DNA of 46,264 nucleotides from Pseudomonadota bacterium. GTDB taxonomy: Bacteria > Pseudomonadota > Gammaproteobacteria > Burkholderiales > Burkholderiaceae_C. Of this stretch, positions 25,560-36,204 are shown one piece after another. Under the pieces are notes generated by a model. That model did no database searches. It saw nothing but the letters and a program-made list of their open reading frames with translations, and was not told where the DNA came from. The DNA lies in assembly GCA_018241325.1 (NCBI GenBank), contig JAFEEB010000010.1, forward strand, positions 83,268-129,531, read 5' to 3'. The position numbers and the translations under genes were made by a program. The first letter of the stretch is position 1. The number at the start of each line of letters is the position of its first letter.

Positions 25560-26150
25560 ATGATGATAACCACCACAACGCCCGCCCTTGTCCCGCGCAC
25601 GCTCCTGGCGCTGGCGCTGTTCGCGCCCCTGCTGGCCGGCGCGCAAGCCTACCGGTGCCAGGACGCCGCGAGCGGCCGCACGCTCTACACCGACCAGCCC
25701 TGCAAGGGCGGCGCCACCGTGGTGCCCAGGCCCACGGACGAACAACTGCGCCTGGACGCCGAACGCACCCAGCAAGCGCGCGAGCGGGCCGTGCAGCAGC
25801 GCGAGGACGCCGTGCTGCGCCAGCAGCAGCAACTGGATGCCGCCCGCACCGCCGAGGCCCAGCGCCCGCGGCCCGTGCCGCCGGCCGAATCCGACGCCTG
25901 CCGCCGTGCCCGCGAGGAGGCCAGCTTTCGCGCCGCCAGCGTGACGGCCACCGAGGAGCAGGTGCGCACCGCACGCGCCAACGCCGCGCTGGCCTGCGGG
26001 CAGCCCGCGCCGGCCGAAGTGATCGTCGTGCCGCCGCCCCCGCCGCGCTGGCGCCCCCCGCGTCCGTGGGACGACCCGCTGCCGCGCCCGCACCGCCCGC
26101 CGCCCCCGCCGCAGTACGCCCCCGGCACCGAGCCCCTGCCGATGCGCTGA
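25560..26150 (+). CDS. DUF4124 domain secreted protein
   Basis: A 196-residue protein with a signal peptide ('LLALALFAPLLAGAQA') followed at once by the DUF4124 motif 'YRCQDAASGRTLYTDQPC' (PF13511). Then come a charged, glutamine-rich probable coiled coil (about 60-105), a 'ACRRAREEASF' segment, and a proline-rich C terminus ('PPPPPRWRPPRPW'). The domain is common in periplasmic proteins of beta- and gammaproteobacteria, but its role is unknown. The start could be ATG 25560 or 25563; GGAG lies just before it. Confidence 0.85.
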   Translation: MMITTTTPALVPRTLLALALFAPLLAGAQAYRCQDAASGRTLYTDQPCKGGATVVPRPTDEQLRLDAERTQQARERAVQQREDAVLRQQQQLDAARTAEAQRPRPVPPAESDACRRAREEASFRAASVTATEEQVRTARANAALACGQPAPAEVIVVPPPPPRWRPPRPWDDPLPRPHRPPPPPQYAPGTEPLPMR

Positions 26151-26259
26151 AAAAACGACAACCGGGCCCGCGTCCGGCCCGCTGCGCCCGGTGATGACCG
26201 ACACGGCCCGTTGCAGCGCAGCGAGGGCGTGGGTCATGGGCCATCCGGTCCGCCGGCGA

Positions 26260-27480
26260 TTACCGCCACCACTGCGTCAGCGCGTGGATGAGCAGGCCCA
26301 CCGCGCCGCCGACCACCGTGCCGTTGATGCGGATGAACTGCAAGTCCTGCCCCAGGTGGCGTTCCAGTTCGTCGCTCATCTGGCGCGCGTCCCAGGCTTG
26401 TACGCGGGCCTCGATGAAGGCGGCGATGTCGCCCCGGTGGCGCTCCAGCAGGCGCGGCGCGGCCGCTTGCAGCTCGGCGTTGATCCAGGCGCGCAGCGCG
26501 TCGTGGGTGGCCAGGTGCGCGCCCAGGTTCTGCGCGCCGGCCGCGATGCGCTGGTGCGTCCATGATGCGGGCGCGCGCAGGTCGCGATCGAGCCAGGCCA
26601 GCAAGTCGCCCCAGGCCTGACGCACGTGCAACCCCAGCACCGGGCTGGCCAGCAGTTCGTCGCGCCCCTGCGCGACGCGCTGCTGCCAGGTCGGGTCCTG
26701 CTGCAAGCGCTGGGCCCAGTCGGCGGCCAGCGCGTCGAAACGCTGGCGCAGCGGGTGCGCGGGGTCTTCGGTCATCTCCAGCAGGGTGCGGGCCAGGATG
26801 ACGATGACCTTGCGCGTGGCCAGCCGTGCCGCGACCTGGTCCAGGCCCAGCAGCTTCAGCGCCTTGACCTCGCGCGCGATGGCGTCGCTGATGCCGTCTT
26901 GCACGGCGTCTTCGCCCAGCAGCCGCGCGCCCTGGCTCACCAGGCCGTCCAGCAGGGCCTGGTGCCGGCCGTCTTGCACCAGCGCCTGCAGCAACTGGCC
27001 CGACAGGCGCGCCGCGTCGATCTGCCGCAGGCCGCCGCGCGCCAGCTCGGTCACGGCCTCGTGCACGGCCGGCTCGTCCAGCGCGGCCACCGCCCAGCGG
27101 GCCAGGGCCGTGCCGTGATCGGCGACGCGGGCGGCGTTGGCGGGCTGCGCCAACCAGTGGGCCAGGCCCGCTGCCGCGTCCACGCCGCGCAGGCGCGCCA
27201 GCACCCAGTCGGTCGCCAGAAAATGGGTGGCGATGAACTGCGCCAGCTGGCGGCCGATACGGTCCTTGCTGGCCGGCACGATGGCGGTGTGCGCAATGGG
27301 CAGGCCCATGGGGTGGCGAAACAGGGCCACCACGGCAAACCAGTCGGCCATGGCGCCCACCAGCGCCGCCCCGGCAAACGCGGCCACGTAGCCCCAGGCC
27401 GGGTGCCGAGCCTGCAGCGCCGTGGCCAGCACGTACAGGGCTGCGGCGGCCAGCAGCAGGGCGAGGGCGGCGCGCTTCAT
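26260..27480 (-). CDS. DUF445 family membrane protein
   Basis: A 406-residue protein of the DUF445/YjiN family (PF04286). It has an N-terminal hydrophobic region ('[19 protein letters not shown]', '[20 protein letters not shown]'), the conserved '[20 protein letters not shown]' followed by '[11 protein letters not shown]', a long helical domain, and a C-terminal helix with '[20 protein letters not shown]'. Function unknown. The ATG overlaps the apaH stop (ATGA), which fixes the start and suggests co-translation with apaH. Confidence 0.92.
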   Translation of the reverse strand: MKRAALALLLAAAALYVLATALQARHPAWGYVAAFAGAALVGAMADWFAVVALFRHPMGLPIAHTAIVPASKDRIGRQLAQFIATHFLATDWVLARLRGVDAAAGLAHWLAQPANAARVADHGTALARWAVAALDEPAVHEAVTELARGGLRQIDAARLSGQLLQALVQDGRHQALLDGLVSQGARLLGEDAVQDGISDAIAREVKALKLLGLDQVAARLATRKVIVILARTLLEMTEDPAHPLRQRFDALAADWAQRLQQDPTWQQRVAQGRDELLASPVLGLHVRQAWGDLLAWLDRDLRAPASWTHQRIAAGAQNLGAHLATHDALRAWINAELQAAAPRLLERHRGDIAAFIEARVQAWDARQMSDELERHLGQDLQFIRINGTVVGGAVGLLIHALTQWWR

Positions 27481-28319
27481 GCGGGGCCCGGCCGCTGGGC
27501 CTGCGGGCAGCGCACCTGGATGCGCTCGGCCACGTGGGCGCCGGGCTCCAGTCGCACGGCCGTCAGGCAGCCGCCCCACACGCAGCCGGTGTCCAGCGAC
27601 AGCAGGGTCGGTCGGTTGTCGATCCAGCCCAAGGTGGACCAGTGGCCGAAGGCCAGCACCTCGCCCGCGGTCCGGCGGCCCGGCACGTCGAACCAGGGCA
27701 GGTAGCCCGGCGGGGCCGCAGCCGCGCCGCCCTCCTTGGTGGCGAACTCCATGCGCCCGTCGGGCGTGCAAAAGCGCAGGCGCGTCAGGGCATTGACGAT
27801 GACCCGCAGGCGGTCGGCGCCTTGCAGATCGCCCTGCCACCGGTCGGGCTCGTTGCCGTACATCTGCTGCAGGAAGTCGGCCCAATCGGCGCTGCGCAGC
27901 ACGGCCTGCACTTCGGCGGCCAGGGCCAAGGTTTGTGCGCTCGTCCAGGACGGCAGCACGCCCGCGTGCACCATCAGCACGTCGTGCTCGCGCCAGGCCA
28001 GGGGGCGCTGGCGCAGCCAGCGCAACAGCGCCTCGCGCTCGGGCGCGGCCAGCACGTCGGTGGCGGTGTCCAGCCGGTGCGGGCGGCGCACGCCGCAGGC
28101 CAGGCCCAGCAGGTGCAGGTCGTGGTTGCCCAGCAGGGTTTGTGCGGCGTCGCCCAGGGCCACCAGGCGCCGCAGCGCGGCCAGCGAGGCCGGCCCGCGG
28201 TTGACCAGATCGCCCAGCACGATCAGCCGGTCGCGGCTGGGTGAGAACGCCACGGTGTCGAGCAATTGCCCCAGGGCCGCGTCGCAGCCCTGCACGTCGC
28301 CAATCAGGTAGAGTGCCAT
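27477..28319 (-). CDS. apaH: Bis(5'-nucleosyl)-tetraphosphatase (symmetrical), Ap4A hydrolase
   Basis: Hydrolyses Ap4A to two ADP and can decap Np4-capped RNA. The 280 residues carry the metallophosphoesterase signatures 'LIGDVQGC' at the N terminus, '[10 protein letters not shown]', '[15 protein letters not shown]' and '[10 protein letters not shown]', then the ApaH-specific 'FATKEGG', '[20 protein letters not shown]' and '[11 protein letters not shown]'. The ATG is only 32 bases from the start of the divergent CorC-like gene, so its promoter must overlap that gene or its leader. rppH, another RNA 5'-end pyrophosphohydrolase gene, lies 7 kb away. Confidence 0.96.
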   Translation of the reverse strand: MALYLIGDVQGCDAALGQLLDTVAFSPSRDRLIVLGDLVNRGPASLAALRRLVALGDAAQTLLGNHDLHLLGLACGVRRPHRLDTATDVLAAPEREALLRWLRQRPLAWREHDVLMVHAGVLPSWTSAQTLALAAEVQAVLRSADWADFLQQMYGNEPDRWQGDLQGADRLRVIVNALTRLRFCTPDGRMEFATKEGGAAAAPPGYLPWFDVPGRRTAGEVLAFGHWSTLGWIDNRPTLLSLDTGCVWGGCLTAVRLEPGAHVAERIQVRCPQAQRPGPA

Positions 28320-28351
28320 GGCGCTGAATTCTCCACCAGGCGCTGTTCTGC

Positions 28352-29650
28352 ATGGACTTTATCCTGATCGTTTTTCTGACCCTGCTCAACGGCGTGTTCG
28401 CCATGTCCGAGCTTGCCGTGGCGTCCAGTCGCAAGGCCCGGCTGGCCGCGCTGGAAGAAGGCGGAGATACCGGTGCCAGTGCCGCGCTGCGCTTGATGGA
28501 GCGGCCCACCCAGTTTCTGTCCACGGTGCAGGTGGGCATCACCTCCATCGGCATGCTCAACGGCATCGTGGGCGAGGCGGCCTTCAGCGGGCCGGTGGCC
28601 GACTGGCTGGCGGGCCTGGGTCTGGGCGCGTCGGCCGCGTCGATCACGGCCACCGCGCTGGTGGTGACGGCCATCACCTTTACCACCATCATTTTTGGCG
28701 AACTGGTGCCCAAGCGCATCGGCCAGATGTTTCCGGAAAGCGTGGCCCGCTGGATTGCCCGGCCCATGACCTGGTTGGCGCAATTGGCCAAACCCTTTGT
28801 CTGGCTGCTGTCCTTGTGCACCCAAGGCATGCTCAAACTGCTGCGCATCGACGAGTCGAAAAGCCGCAGCGTCACGGTCGAGGAAATATCGGCCAGCCTG
28901 GAGGAGGGCGTGGACGCCGGCCTGATTGAAGCGCACGAGCATCAAATGGTGCGCAATGTGTTTCATCTGGACGACCGGCCCCTGACCTCCCTCATGGTGC
29001 CACGGGCCGAGATTGAATGGCTGGATTCGGATTTGACCGCGGCGCAGGCACTCGAGCGCGTGGCGCACGCCGGTGAAAAAGGCGCGCATTCCTGGTATCC
29101 GGTGTGTCGCGGCGGGCTGGACGAGGTCAAGGGCGTGATTTCGGTGGCGCACCTGCTGGAATTGAACCCATCGTCCGCGGATGCCATTGATTCGCATGCC
29201 CAAGCCGCCCAGTTCGTGCCCGAAACCCTCAGCGCCATGGAAATGCTCGAGCAATTGCGCGCCAAGTCCGGGCGTCTGGCCTTTGTGGTGGACGAATACG
29301 GCGTGGTGCAGGGCATGATGACGCCGCGCGATTTTCTGGAAGCCATTACCGGCGAGCTCAAGCCCGATGCCGATATCGACGCCTGGGCCACGCCCGTGCA
29401 TGGCGGGGGCTGGTTGCTGGACGGTTTGATGCCCATCAGCGAGTTGAAGGCGCGGCTGAATATCGACGGCTTGCCGTTGGAGGACAAAAGCCGCTACAAC
29501 ACCCTGGCCGGTTTGCTGATGTCGGTGCTGGGCCGATTGCCGCAAACCGGCGAGAAAATCGAATGCGCCGGTTGGATATTCAGCGTGGAGGAAATGCAGG
29601 GACGGCGCATTGAAAAGGTGCGTGCCCACCTGGCGGCGCCGATGAATTGA
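28352..29650 (+). CDS. Hemolysin/CNNM family protein (DUF21-CBS-CorC_HlyC)
   Basis: A 432-residue membrane protein with an N-terminal DUF21 transmembrane domain ('[20 protein letters not shown]', '[20 protein letters not shown]', '[15 protein letters not shown]'), a CBS pair ('[11 protein letters not shown]' to '[20 protein letters not shown]') and a C-terminal CorC_HlyC domain ('[20 protein letters not shown]'). Relatives (YtfL/PaeA, CNNM) act in Mg/Co or polyamine export; the historical hemolysin name is misleading. A paralogue of similar length lies at 31619. Only 32 bases separate it from divergent apaH. Confidence 0.93.
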   Translation: MDFILIVFLTLLNGVFAMSELAVASSRKARLAALEEGGDTGASAALRLMERPTQFLSTVQVGITSIGMLNGIVGEAAFSGPVADWLAGLGLGASAASITATALVVTAITFTTIIFGELVPKRIGQMFPESVARWIARPMTWLAQLAKPFVWLLSLCTQGMLKLLRIDESKSRSVTVEEISASLEEGVDAGLIEAHEHQMVRNVFHLDDRPLTSLMVPRAEIEWLDSDLTAAQALERVAHAGEKGAHSWYPVCRGGLDEVKGVISVAHLLELNPSSADAIDSHAQAAQFVPETLSAMEMLEQLRAKSGRLAFVVDEYGVVQGMMTPRDFLEAITGELKPDADIDAWATPVHGGGWLLDGLMPISELKARLNIDGLPLEDKSRYNTLAGLLMSVLGRLPQTGEKIECAGWIFSVEEMQGRRIEKVRAHLAAPMN

Positions 29651-29686
29651 AAAGCGGGCGGCCCGAATCGGGCCATTGAATGGCCC

Positions 29687-29723
29687 AAAGTGATGGTATA
29701 TTGCAAATCCTCAAAATCACTTT
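29687..29723 (+). promoter_or_regulatory. Inverted repeat over the hns -10 region
   Basis: AAAGTGAT (29687-29694) and ATCACTTT (29716-29723) are perfect 8-bp arms around an AT-rich core holding a TATATT hexamer at 29697-29702. A TTGAAT lies upstream at 29676-29681, with short spacing (15). This is a candidate operator or leader hairpin for the H-NS gene that starts at 29736; autoregulation is only inferred. Confidence 0.4.
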
Positions 29724-29735
29724 GAACCATTCATC

Positions 29736-30029
29736 ATGGCAAGTCTGAAGGAACTGCTGCTCCAGCAAAAAGAACTCGCAGCCCAAATCGAGGCCGCGCG
29801 CAAGCGTGAAATCTCCGACGCCGTGCAACAGGTGCGCGCCCTGGTGGCCGAGCACGGTTTGTCGGTCGAAGATGTGTTTCCCAATCGCCGCGGCCGCAAG
29901 GCCGCGGGCGCTGGCGGCAAGGTGGCGCCCAAATACCGCGACCCGGCCACGGGCACCACCTGGACCGGCCGCGGCAAGCCCCCGCGCTGGATCGAAGGCA
30001 AGGACCGCGCCCAGTTCGCCATCGGCTGA
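29736..30029 (+). CDS. H-NS family nucleoid-associated protein
   Basis: A 97-residue H-NS-type protein. Residues 1-45 form the helical oligomerisation part ('LKELLLQQKELAAQIEAARK'). A short basic linker ('RRGRKAAG') follows, and residues 67-86 are the DNA-binding motif YRDPATGTTWTGRGKPPRWI, with the TWTGRG core that enters the minor groove of AT-rich DNA. It is shorter than E. coli H-NS, as usual in Burkholderiales. Such proteins silence horizontally acquired AT-rich genes. The gene stands alone, with an inverted repeat over its promoter and a strong terminator behind it. Confidence 0.94.
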   Translation: MASLKELLLQQKELAAQIEAARKREISDAVQQVRALVAEHGLSVEDVFPNRRGRKAAGAGGKVAPKYRDPATGTTWTGRGKPPRWIEGKDRAQFAIG

Positions 30030-30047
30030 GCGTTTTCGCACCCCGGC

Positions 30048-30074
30048 AAAGGCGCCCCTTGCGGGCGCCTTTTT
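30048..30074 (+). terminator. Intrinsic terminator of the hns gene
   Basis: AAAGGCGCCC / GGGCGCCTTT gives a 10-bp stem with a 5-base loop and a T run, 18 bases after the hns stop codon. Confidence 0.85.
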
Positions 30075-30154
30075 CATGGCGACGCGTGGGCCCTTGCGGG
30101 ATACGCGACAATTGCGACAGCACCATCATTTCCCTTACGCGCACAGGAATCACC

Positions 30155-30490
30155 ATGACGGATCAAGATACCCAGCAACGCATCGAGCAACTCGTCAAAG
30201 GCCACGAGCTCGTGCTGTTCATGAAAGGCGACGCCAACTTTCCCATGTGCGGCTTTTCCGGCCGTGCCATCCAGATCCTCAAGGCCGTCGGCGTGGACAC
30301 GGCGGCCGCGCTGACCACGGTCAACGTGCTGGAAGACGAAGGAATCCGTCAGGGCATCAAGGACTACAGCCGCTGGCCCACCATTCCCCAGTTGTATGTC
30401 AAGGGCGAGTTCATCGGCGGCTCGGACATCATGATGGAGATGTACGAGTCGGGTGAACTGCAGCAGCTGTTGGGCGGCCAAGCCACCTGA
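30155..30490 (+). CDS. grxD: Monothiol glutaredoxin, Grx4 family
   Basis: A 111-residue monothiol glutaredoxin that carries or delivers [2Fe-2S] clusters. It contains the signature CGFS (Cys32-Ser35 in 'FPMCGFSGRAIQIL'), 'KDYSRWPTIPQLYVKGEFIG' and 'GGSDIMMEMYESGEL', which are the glutathione-binding regions. The length is typical of GrxD/Grx4. ATG 30155 is preceded by CAGGA. It lies between two strong terminators, so it is monocistronic. Confidence 0.95.
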   Translation: MTDQDTQQRIEQLVKGHELVLFMKGDANFPMCGFSGRAIQILKAVGVDTAAALTTVNVLEDEGIRQGIKDYSRWPTIPQLYVKGEFIGGSDIMMEMYESGELQQLLGGQAT

Positions 30491-30508
30491 CGCCTTGCAG
30501 CCCTGGCA

Positions 30509-30540
30509 GCAAAACGGACGCCCGCGGGCGTCCGTTTTGC
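30509..30540. terminator. Perfect 32-bp palindromic terminator after grxD
   Basis: GCAAAACGGACGCCCG is followed directly by its exact reverse complement, ending in TTTTGC. A-rich and T-rich ends on both sides allow termination from either direction, though only grxD is near. Confidence 0.88.
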
Positions 30541-30722
30541 TTGCGCCGGAGCACCGCAGCGGTCCATCGCGCTGCACGCCACCGGCGCGCATGAAACCGG
30601 CGCGGCCCATGCGCAGGCCCTCGCGCAAGGGCAGGGCCGCCGCGCCGACTGCGTCGCCCTTGCCACGCGCAGCGTGAGGGCAGGGGACAGGCGCGAAGCC
30701 CTCAGGGGGTTGTCGCTTTATT
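30541..30722 (-). repeat. GC-rich intergenic repeat-like segment after the YidB-like gene
   Basis: No gene is seen here. Read on the minus strand it starts at the YidB-like gene stop as TGAAATAAAGCGACAACCCC, then 'CTGAGGGCTTCGCGCC' and GC-rich inverted repeats. The TGAAAT start at a stop codon recalls the left end of R1, but the body differs. Repeat status is inferred. Confidence 0.35.
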
Positions 30723-31457
30723 TCAGGCGCGCGTGTCTTCGGCAGACGCAGGCGCGCTGCCGGACGGTGAGGCCGCAGCGGCCGGCTCGGAGGCCGCAGG
30801 CTGCGCCTCGGATGCGGCCGGCGCCTCGGCCGGGGCGGGTGCGGTGGCAGGCGCCGCATCGGACGCCTGCGGCGTTGCGGGCGCCGATGCCGGCGCCTCG
30901 ACCGCCGCAGGCGAGGGGGCAGGGGCCTTGTCCTTGCCACAGTAGCTCAGGCCGAACAGCGCAGCCAGCACCACCACCACCCAGGGCAGCCAGTTGAGCA
31001 GGCCGCCGCTGCCGCCCGCCGATGCGGTGGCTGCGGTGGGTGCGGCGATCAATTGATCGCCTGCGGCGGCCAGGGCCTGCACCTCGGCCGGCAAGCTGTT
31101 GGGCAAGCTGCCGCCGGGCGTGAGCTTGCCCACCACGGCCGGCAGCAGGTAGCCCAGCGCGGCGGTGACGTTGTCGCGTCCCAGCTCGAGCTTGCCGCTC
31201 ACCAGCGACAGCAGGCCGCCGCTGGAGCCCAGCACGGTTTCCAGCTGGCTGTTGCTGATCGCCTGTGCGCTGGGGCCGCCGCCCAGCCAGGACTGCACGA
31301 TCGGTCCCAGGCCGGCGGCCTTGAATTTTTCGAGGAAACCCAGCAGCCCCCCGTTGTCCTTGGCCGTCATGTAGGCCAGCAGCATTTGCAACACGGGCAA
31401 GGCCTTGTCACCCAGGCCAAAGCGCACAGCCGCTTCGCGGATCAGCACCTCATACAT
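30723..31457 (-). CDS. YidB-like DUF937 domain protein
   Basis: A 244-residue protein. The N-terminal 130 residues match DUF937/YidB ('LQMLLAYMTAKDNGGLLGFL', 'FKAAGLGPIVQSWLGGGPSA', 'ISNSQLETVLG'). A hydrophobic segment ('WLPWVVVVLAALFGLSYCG') and a long Ala/Pro/Glu-rich tail of about 70 residues follow. Function unknown. ATG 31457 is chosen over GTG 31469 because GAGG sits at the right distance for the former. The low-complexity tail after the membrane segment suggests an extended domain outside the cytoplasm. Confidence 0.85.
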   Translation of the reverse strand: MYEVLIREAAVRFGLGDKALPVLQMLLAYMTAKDNGGLLGFLEKFKAAGLGPIVQSWLGGGPSAQAISNSQLETVLGSSGGLLSLVSGKLELGRDNVTAALGYLLPAVVGKLTPGGSLPNSLPAEVQALAAAGDQLIAAPTAATASAGGSGGLLNWLPWVVVVLAALFGLSYCGKDKAPAPSPAAVEAPASAPATPQASDAAPATAPAPAEAPAASEAQPAASEPAAAASPSGSAPASAEDTRA

Positions 31458-31618
31458 CTCGAACCTCACTCATTCGGTGTTTTGCGTGGATGCGCCGGAC
31501 GGGAGGCGGCGCAGTGTTGAAAAAATTATAGTCAGCCCCCTTCATCGCGCCGCCGCGGCAGCGCCAGCGCTTGCCCCTACACTGGCTGGACGCCGCCTGA
31601 ATCGACGCGCCCCTGCCC

Positions 31619-32926
31619 ATGAGTCTGACGCAAAGCCTGTTGCTCATTTTGCTGCTGATTGGCGCCAGTGCGTTTTTTTCGCTGGCGGAGATCGCGCTGG
31701 CTGCCTCGCGCCGCCTGCGCCTGCAACAGCTGGCCGACGACGGGGACCTGCGTGCATTGCAGGTGCTGCAGGTGCAGGAGCAGCCCGGCTACTACTTCAC
31801 GACGGTGCAGATTGGCGTGAACGCAGTGGCCATTTTGGGCGGCATCGTGGGCGAAGGCCTGTTCGGCCCGCCGCTGGCCGCCGTGCTGGGCCGGTGGCTG
31901 GCCGAGCCGCATGCGGGCCAGCTGGCCTTTGCCGTGTCGGTGCTGGGGGTGACCTCGCTGTTCGTGGTATTTGCCGACCTGCTGCCCAAGCGCCTGGGCA
32001 TGACGCAGCCCGAGCGCATGGCCTTGCGCCTGATCGGTCCGATGCATGCCGTGCTGGTGTTGCTCAAGCCCATCGTGTGGCTGTATTCGCGCTGCACCGA
32101 CCTGATCATGCGGGCGCTGGGCCTGCCGCTGCAGCGCGACGAGCGCATCACGCCCGACGACATCCTGGCCCTGGCCGAGGCGGGCACGCTGGCCGGCGTC
32201 ATCGACCGGCCCGAGCAGCAGGTGATCGAAAACCTGTTCGAGCTGGAGACCCGCCCCGTCAGCAGCGCCATGACGCCGCGCGACCGCATCGTGTGGCTGC
32301 ACCACGACGACCCCGACGCGGTGGTGCGCGCGCGCATCGCGGCCGAGCCCTTTTCGACCTACCCGGTCTGCCGCGGCGAGCTGGATCAGGCCATCGGCTA
32401 CGTGGACGCCAAGGAGCTGTTCCAGCGCGTGCTCAACGGCCAGCCGATCAGCCTGACCGACGAGGCGCTGCTGCACAAGCTGGTGGTGGTGCCAGACCGG
32501 CTGAGCTTGTCGGAGGTGCTGCACCACTTTCGCCAGCAGCACGAGGACTTTGCGCTGATCGTCAACGAGTACAGCACGGTGGTCGGCGTGGTCACGCTCA
32601 ACGACGTGATGAGCACCGTGATGGGCACGCTGGTGGAACCCGAGGACGAGGAGATGATCGTGCGGCGCGAGGACGGCTCCTGGCTGATCGATGGCCTGAC
32701 GCCCATGCAGGACGTGCTGCGCGCGCTGGATTTGGAGGAGCCGCCCAACGCCACCGAGTACGACACCATCGCCGGCTTTCTGATGTGGATGCTGCGCCGC
32801 GTGCCGCGCCGCACCGACCGCGTGGTGTGGGGCGGCTACCGCTTCGAGGTGATGGACGTGGACAACTACCGCATCGACCAGGTGCTGGTCACGCAGGAGG
32901 CGGTGGCGCAGGAAACGCCGCCTTGA
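31619..32926 (+). CDS. Hemolysin/CNNM family protein (second copy)
   Basis: A 435-residue protein with the same DUF21-CBS-CorC_HlyC layout as the gene at 28352. It shows 'FFSLAEIALAASRRLRLQQL', 'YYFTTVQIGVNAVAILGGIV' and 'ADLLPKRLGMTQPERMAL' in the membrane part, 'MTPRDRIVWLHHDDPDAVV' and 'IVNEYSTVVGVVTLNDVMS' in the CBS pair, and 'YDTIAGFLMWMLRRVPRRTD' in the C-terminal domain. It is clearly diverged from the neighbouring paralogue, so they are not a recent duplication. Ion or polyamine efflux is the family role; the specific substrate is unknown. Confidence 0.93.
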   Translation: MSLTQSLLLILLLIGASAFFSLAEIALAASRRLRLQQLADDGDLRALQVLQVQEQPGYYFTTVQIGVNAVAILGGIVGEGLFGPPLAAVLGRWLAEPHAGQLAFAVSVLGVTSLFVVFADLLPKRLGMTQPERMALRLIGPMHAVLVLLKPIVWLYSRCTDLIMRALGLPLQRDERITPDDILALAEAGTLAGVIDRPEQQVIENLFELETRPVSSAMTPRDRIVWLHHDDPDAVVRARIAAEPFSTYPVCRGELDQAIGYVDAKELFQRVLNGQPISLTDEALLHKLVVVPDRLSLSEVLHHFRQQHEDFALIVNEYSTVVGVVTLNDVMSTVMGTLVEPEDEEMIVRREDGSWLIDGLTPMQDVLRALDLEEPPNATEYDTIAGFLMWMLRRVPRRTDRVVWGGYRFEVMDVDNYRIDQVLVTQEAVAQETPP

Positions 32927-32931
32927 ACAGC

Positions 32932-33025
32932 CGAACGCAGAGGGCGCACAGGATTCGAAAAAGACGCAAAATTGAATTTTTCTGCGTCTTCTGCGAAATT
33001 TTTGCGTCCTCTGCGTCCGGTTGTT
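32932..33025. repeat. ACGCAGAGG-type dispersed palindromic repeat
   Basis: The left arm 'ACGCAGAGGGCGCACAGGAT' with AAAGACGCAAAA, and the right arm 'TTTTTCTGCGTCTTCTGCG' with 'TTTTTGCGTCCTCTGCGT', form an imperfect long hairpin around GAATTTTT. Tandem (C)TGCGTC-CTCTGCG units are a known type of intergenic repeat in Comamonadaceae. It may end transcription of the upstream gene. Confidence 0.6.
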
Positions 33026-33027
33026 CA

Positions 33028-33058
33028 GCTATTGTTTATATAGCTGCTTGCGCAATAC
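33028..33058 (+). repeat. AT-rich dispersed repeat (family R2)
   Basis: TATTGTTTATATAGCTGCTT followed by GCGCAATA carries the R2 core. It lies between two convergent genes, immediately before the stop codon of the transglycosylase gene. Confidence 0.55.
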
Positions 33059-33711
33059 TCAAGCCGGCTGGCCTTCGAATATCCATTTTTTCTGCGCGCC
33101 AAACACCGCATTGGGATATTGCGGCTGGCCGCGCGAGCCGTTGTAGCGGCCCAGCGCCATGTACAGGTTGCCCTGTTCGCGGTCGAGGTAGTGGCGCAGG
33201 ATGACGCAGCCGAAGCGCAGGTTGGTCTGCATGTAAAACAGCTTGCCCGGGTCGCCGTCGCCGATCACGCGGCTCCAGAACGGCATGACCTGCATGTAGC
33301 CGCGCGCGCCCACCCGCGAGACGGCGTATTTGCGGAACGCGCTCTCCACCTGCACCAGGCCCAGCACCAGCGAGGGGTCCAGCCCCGCGCGGCGCGCCTC
33401 GTACCACAGGGTCTGCAAAAAGCCGATGCGGGTGTCGAAGTCCTTCTGGCGGCCGTACAGGCGGTCGCTCATGTGCGAGAGCCAGCGCAGGTAGGCCAGC
33501 CGCGCCTCGGTGCTGGCAAAACTGGGCACGGGGGGCGCGTCGTTGGCGATGGCGGCCGACAGGGCCGAGCGCACGGCGTCGGCCAAGGGCTCCTCCAGCT
33601 GGCCGCCGGCCCGGGCCGCGCGCGGCCATAGCATGGCGCCGGGCAATGCCAAGGCGGCGCCCATCAGGGCGCGACGCCCCACCGCGGCCTGCGGCGCCGG
33701 CTCGCGCGCCA

Positions 33712-33712
<1 letters not shown>
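33059..33712 (-). CDS. Lytic transglycosylase domain protein
   Basis: A 217-residue exported protein. The N terminus holds 'GRRALMGAALALPGAMLW' and ends 'ARAGG', a signal peptide with a paired arginine that could use Tat. The SLT domain (about 100-215) shows the catalytic glutamate Glu123 in 'GLVQVESAFRKYAVSRVGAR' and 'GYMQVMPFWSRVIG', followed by 'YNGSRGQPQYPNAV'. It should cleave peptidoglycan with formation of anhydromuramic ends. The ATG overlaps the proS stop by one base (TGATG), so it is co-translated with proS, an odd but common betaproteobacterial pair. Confidence 0.9.
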
Positions 33713-35457
<1,745 letters not shown>

Positions 35458-35562
35458 GGATGGGGGCGCCGCGGGCGCGCCGGGCATGGGGTTGGTGCCC
35501 ACTTGCCGCGCGGCGCGCGCCATGCATAATGGACACAATTTCTTGAATTCAGAGGTTTGATT

Positions 35563-36204
35563 ATGCTTGACCGGGAAGGCTTTCGCCCGAACGTCGGCAT
35601 CGTCTTGCTCAACCAGAAAAATCAGGTTTTTTGGGGCAAACGCATCCGCACCCACTCTTGGCAGTTTCCGCAGGGCGGCATTGACCGGGGCGAATCGCCC
35701 GAGCAGGCGATGTTCCGCGAGCTGCACGAAGAAGTGGGATTGCAGCCGGAGCATGTGCGCATCGTGGCCCGAACCCGTGATTGGTTGCGCTATGAGGTGC
35801 CCGACCGGTTCATCCGCCGCGACGCCCGTGGTCATTACCGCGGCCAAAAGCAGATCTGGTATCTGCTGCAGCTGGTGGCGCACGATTGGCAGCTGAACCT
35901 GCGCGCCACCAACCACCCCGAGTTCGACGCCTGGCGCTGGAACGACTACTGGGTGCCGCTGGACGTGGTGGTGGAGTTCAAGCGCGGCGTGTACGAGCTG
36001 GCGCTGACCGAGCTGTCGCGCTTTTTGCCGCGCCCCGAGCAGCGCAACCGCTATCTGCGTGGCGGCTTGCGCGGGCATGAGCGCGTGAGTGCGCCGATGG
36101 CCGTCGATGCGCCCGTCTCCCAGCCCGCGGCGCTTGACTTGCCGCCCGGCGGCAGTTTGGTCGGGGGCTTGCGCACGCCTTTGGCGTCCAGGGGCGAGCC
36201 GTGA
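35563..36204 (+). CDS. rppH: RNA pyrophosphohydrolase
   Basis: A Nudix hydrolase that removes pyrophosphate from RNA 5' ends and starts RNase E-dependent decay. Residues 1-160 match RppH: '[20 protein letters not shown]', '[20 protein letters not shown]' with 'ELHEEVGL' (Nudix box, about 38-60), '[13 protein letters not shown]' and '[20 protein letters not shown]'. The 213 residues exceed the about 176 of E. coli because of a Pro/Ala-rich C-terminal tail. ATG 35563 has AGAGG before it; a CATAAT -10-like hexamer lies at 35524. Its stop overlaps the GTG of the next gene. Confidence 0.94.
   Translation: MLDREGFRPNVGIVLLNQKNQVFWGKRIRTHSWQFPQGGIDRGESPEQAMFRELHEEVGLQPEHVRIVARTRDWLRYEVPDRFIRRDARGHYRGQKQIWYLLQLVAHDWQLNLRATNHPEFDAWRWNDYWVPLDVVVEFKRGVYELALTELSRFLPRPEQRNRYLRGGLRGHERVSAPMAVDAPVSQPAALDLPPGGSLVGGLRTPLASRGEP

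Noticed and set aside
27481-28875. Long in-frame extension upstream of the DUF445 protein, giving an 871-residue frame
   Set aside because: The extension runs over apaH and antisense to the CorC-like gene, and the DUF445 ATG overlaps the apaH stop, so the shorter start is correct.
28352-32926. Two hemolysin genes as virulence factors
   Set aside because: The DUF21-CBS-CorC_HlyC architecture belongs to ion/polyamine efflux proteins; the hemolysin name is historical.
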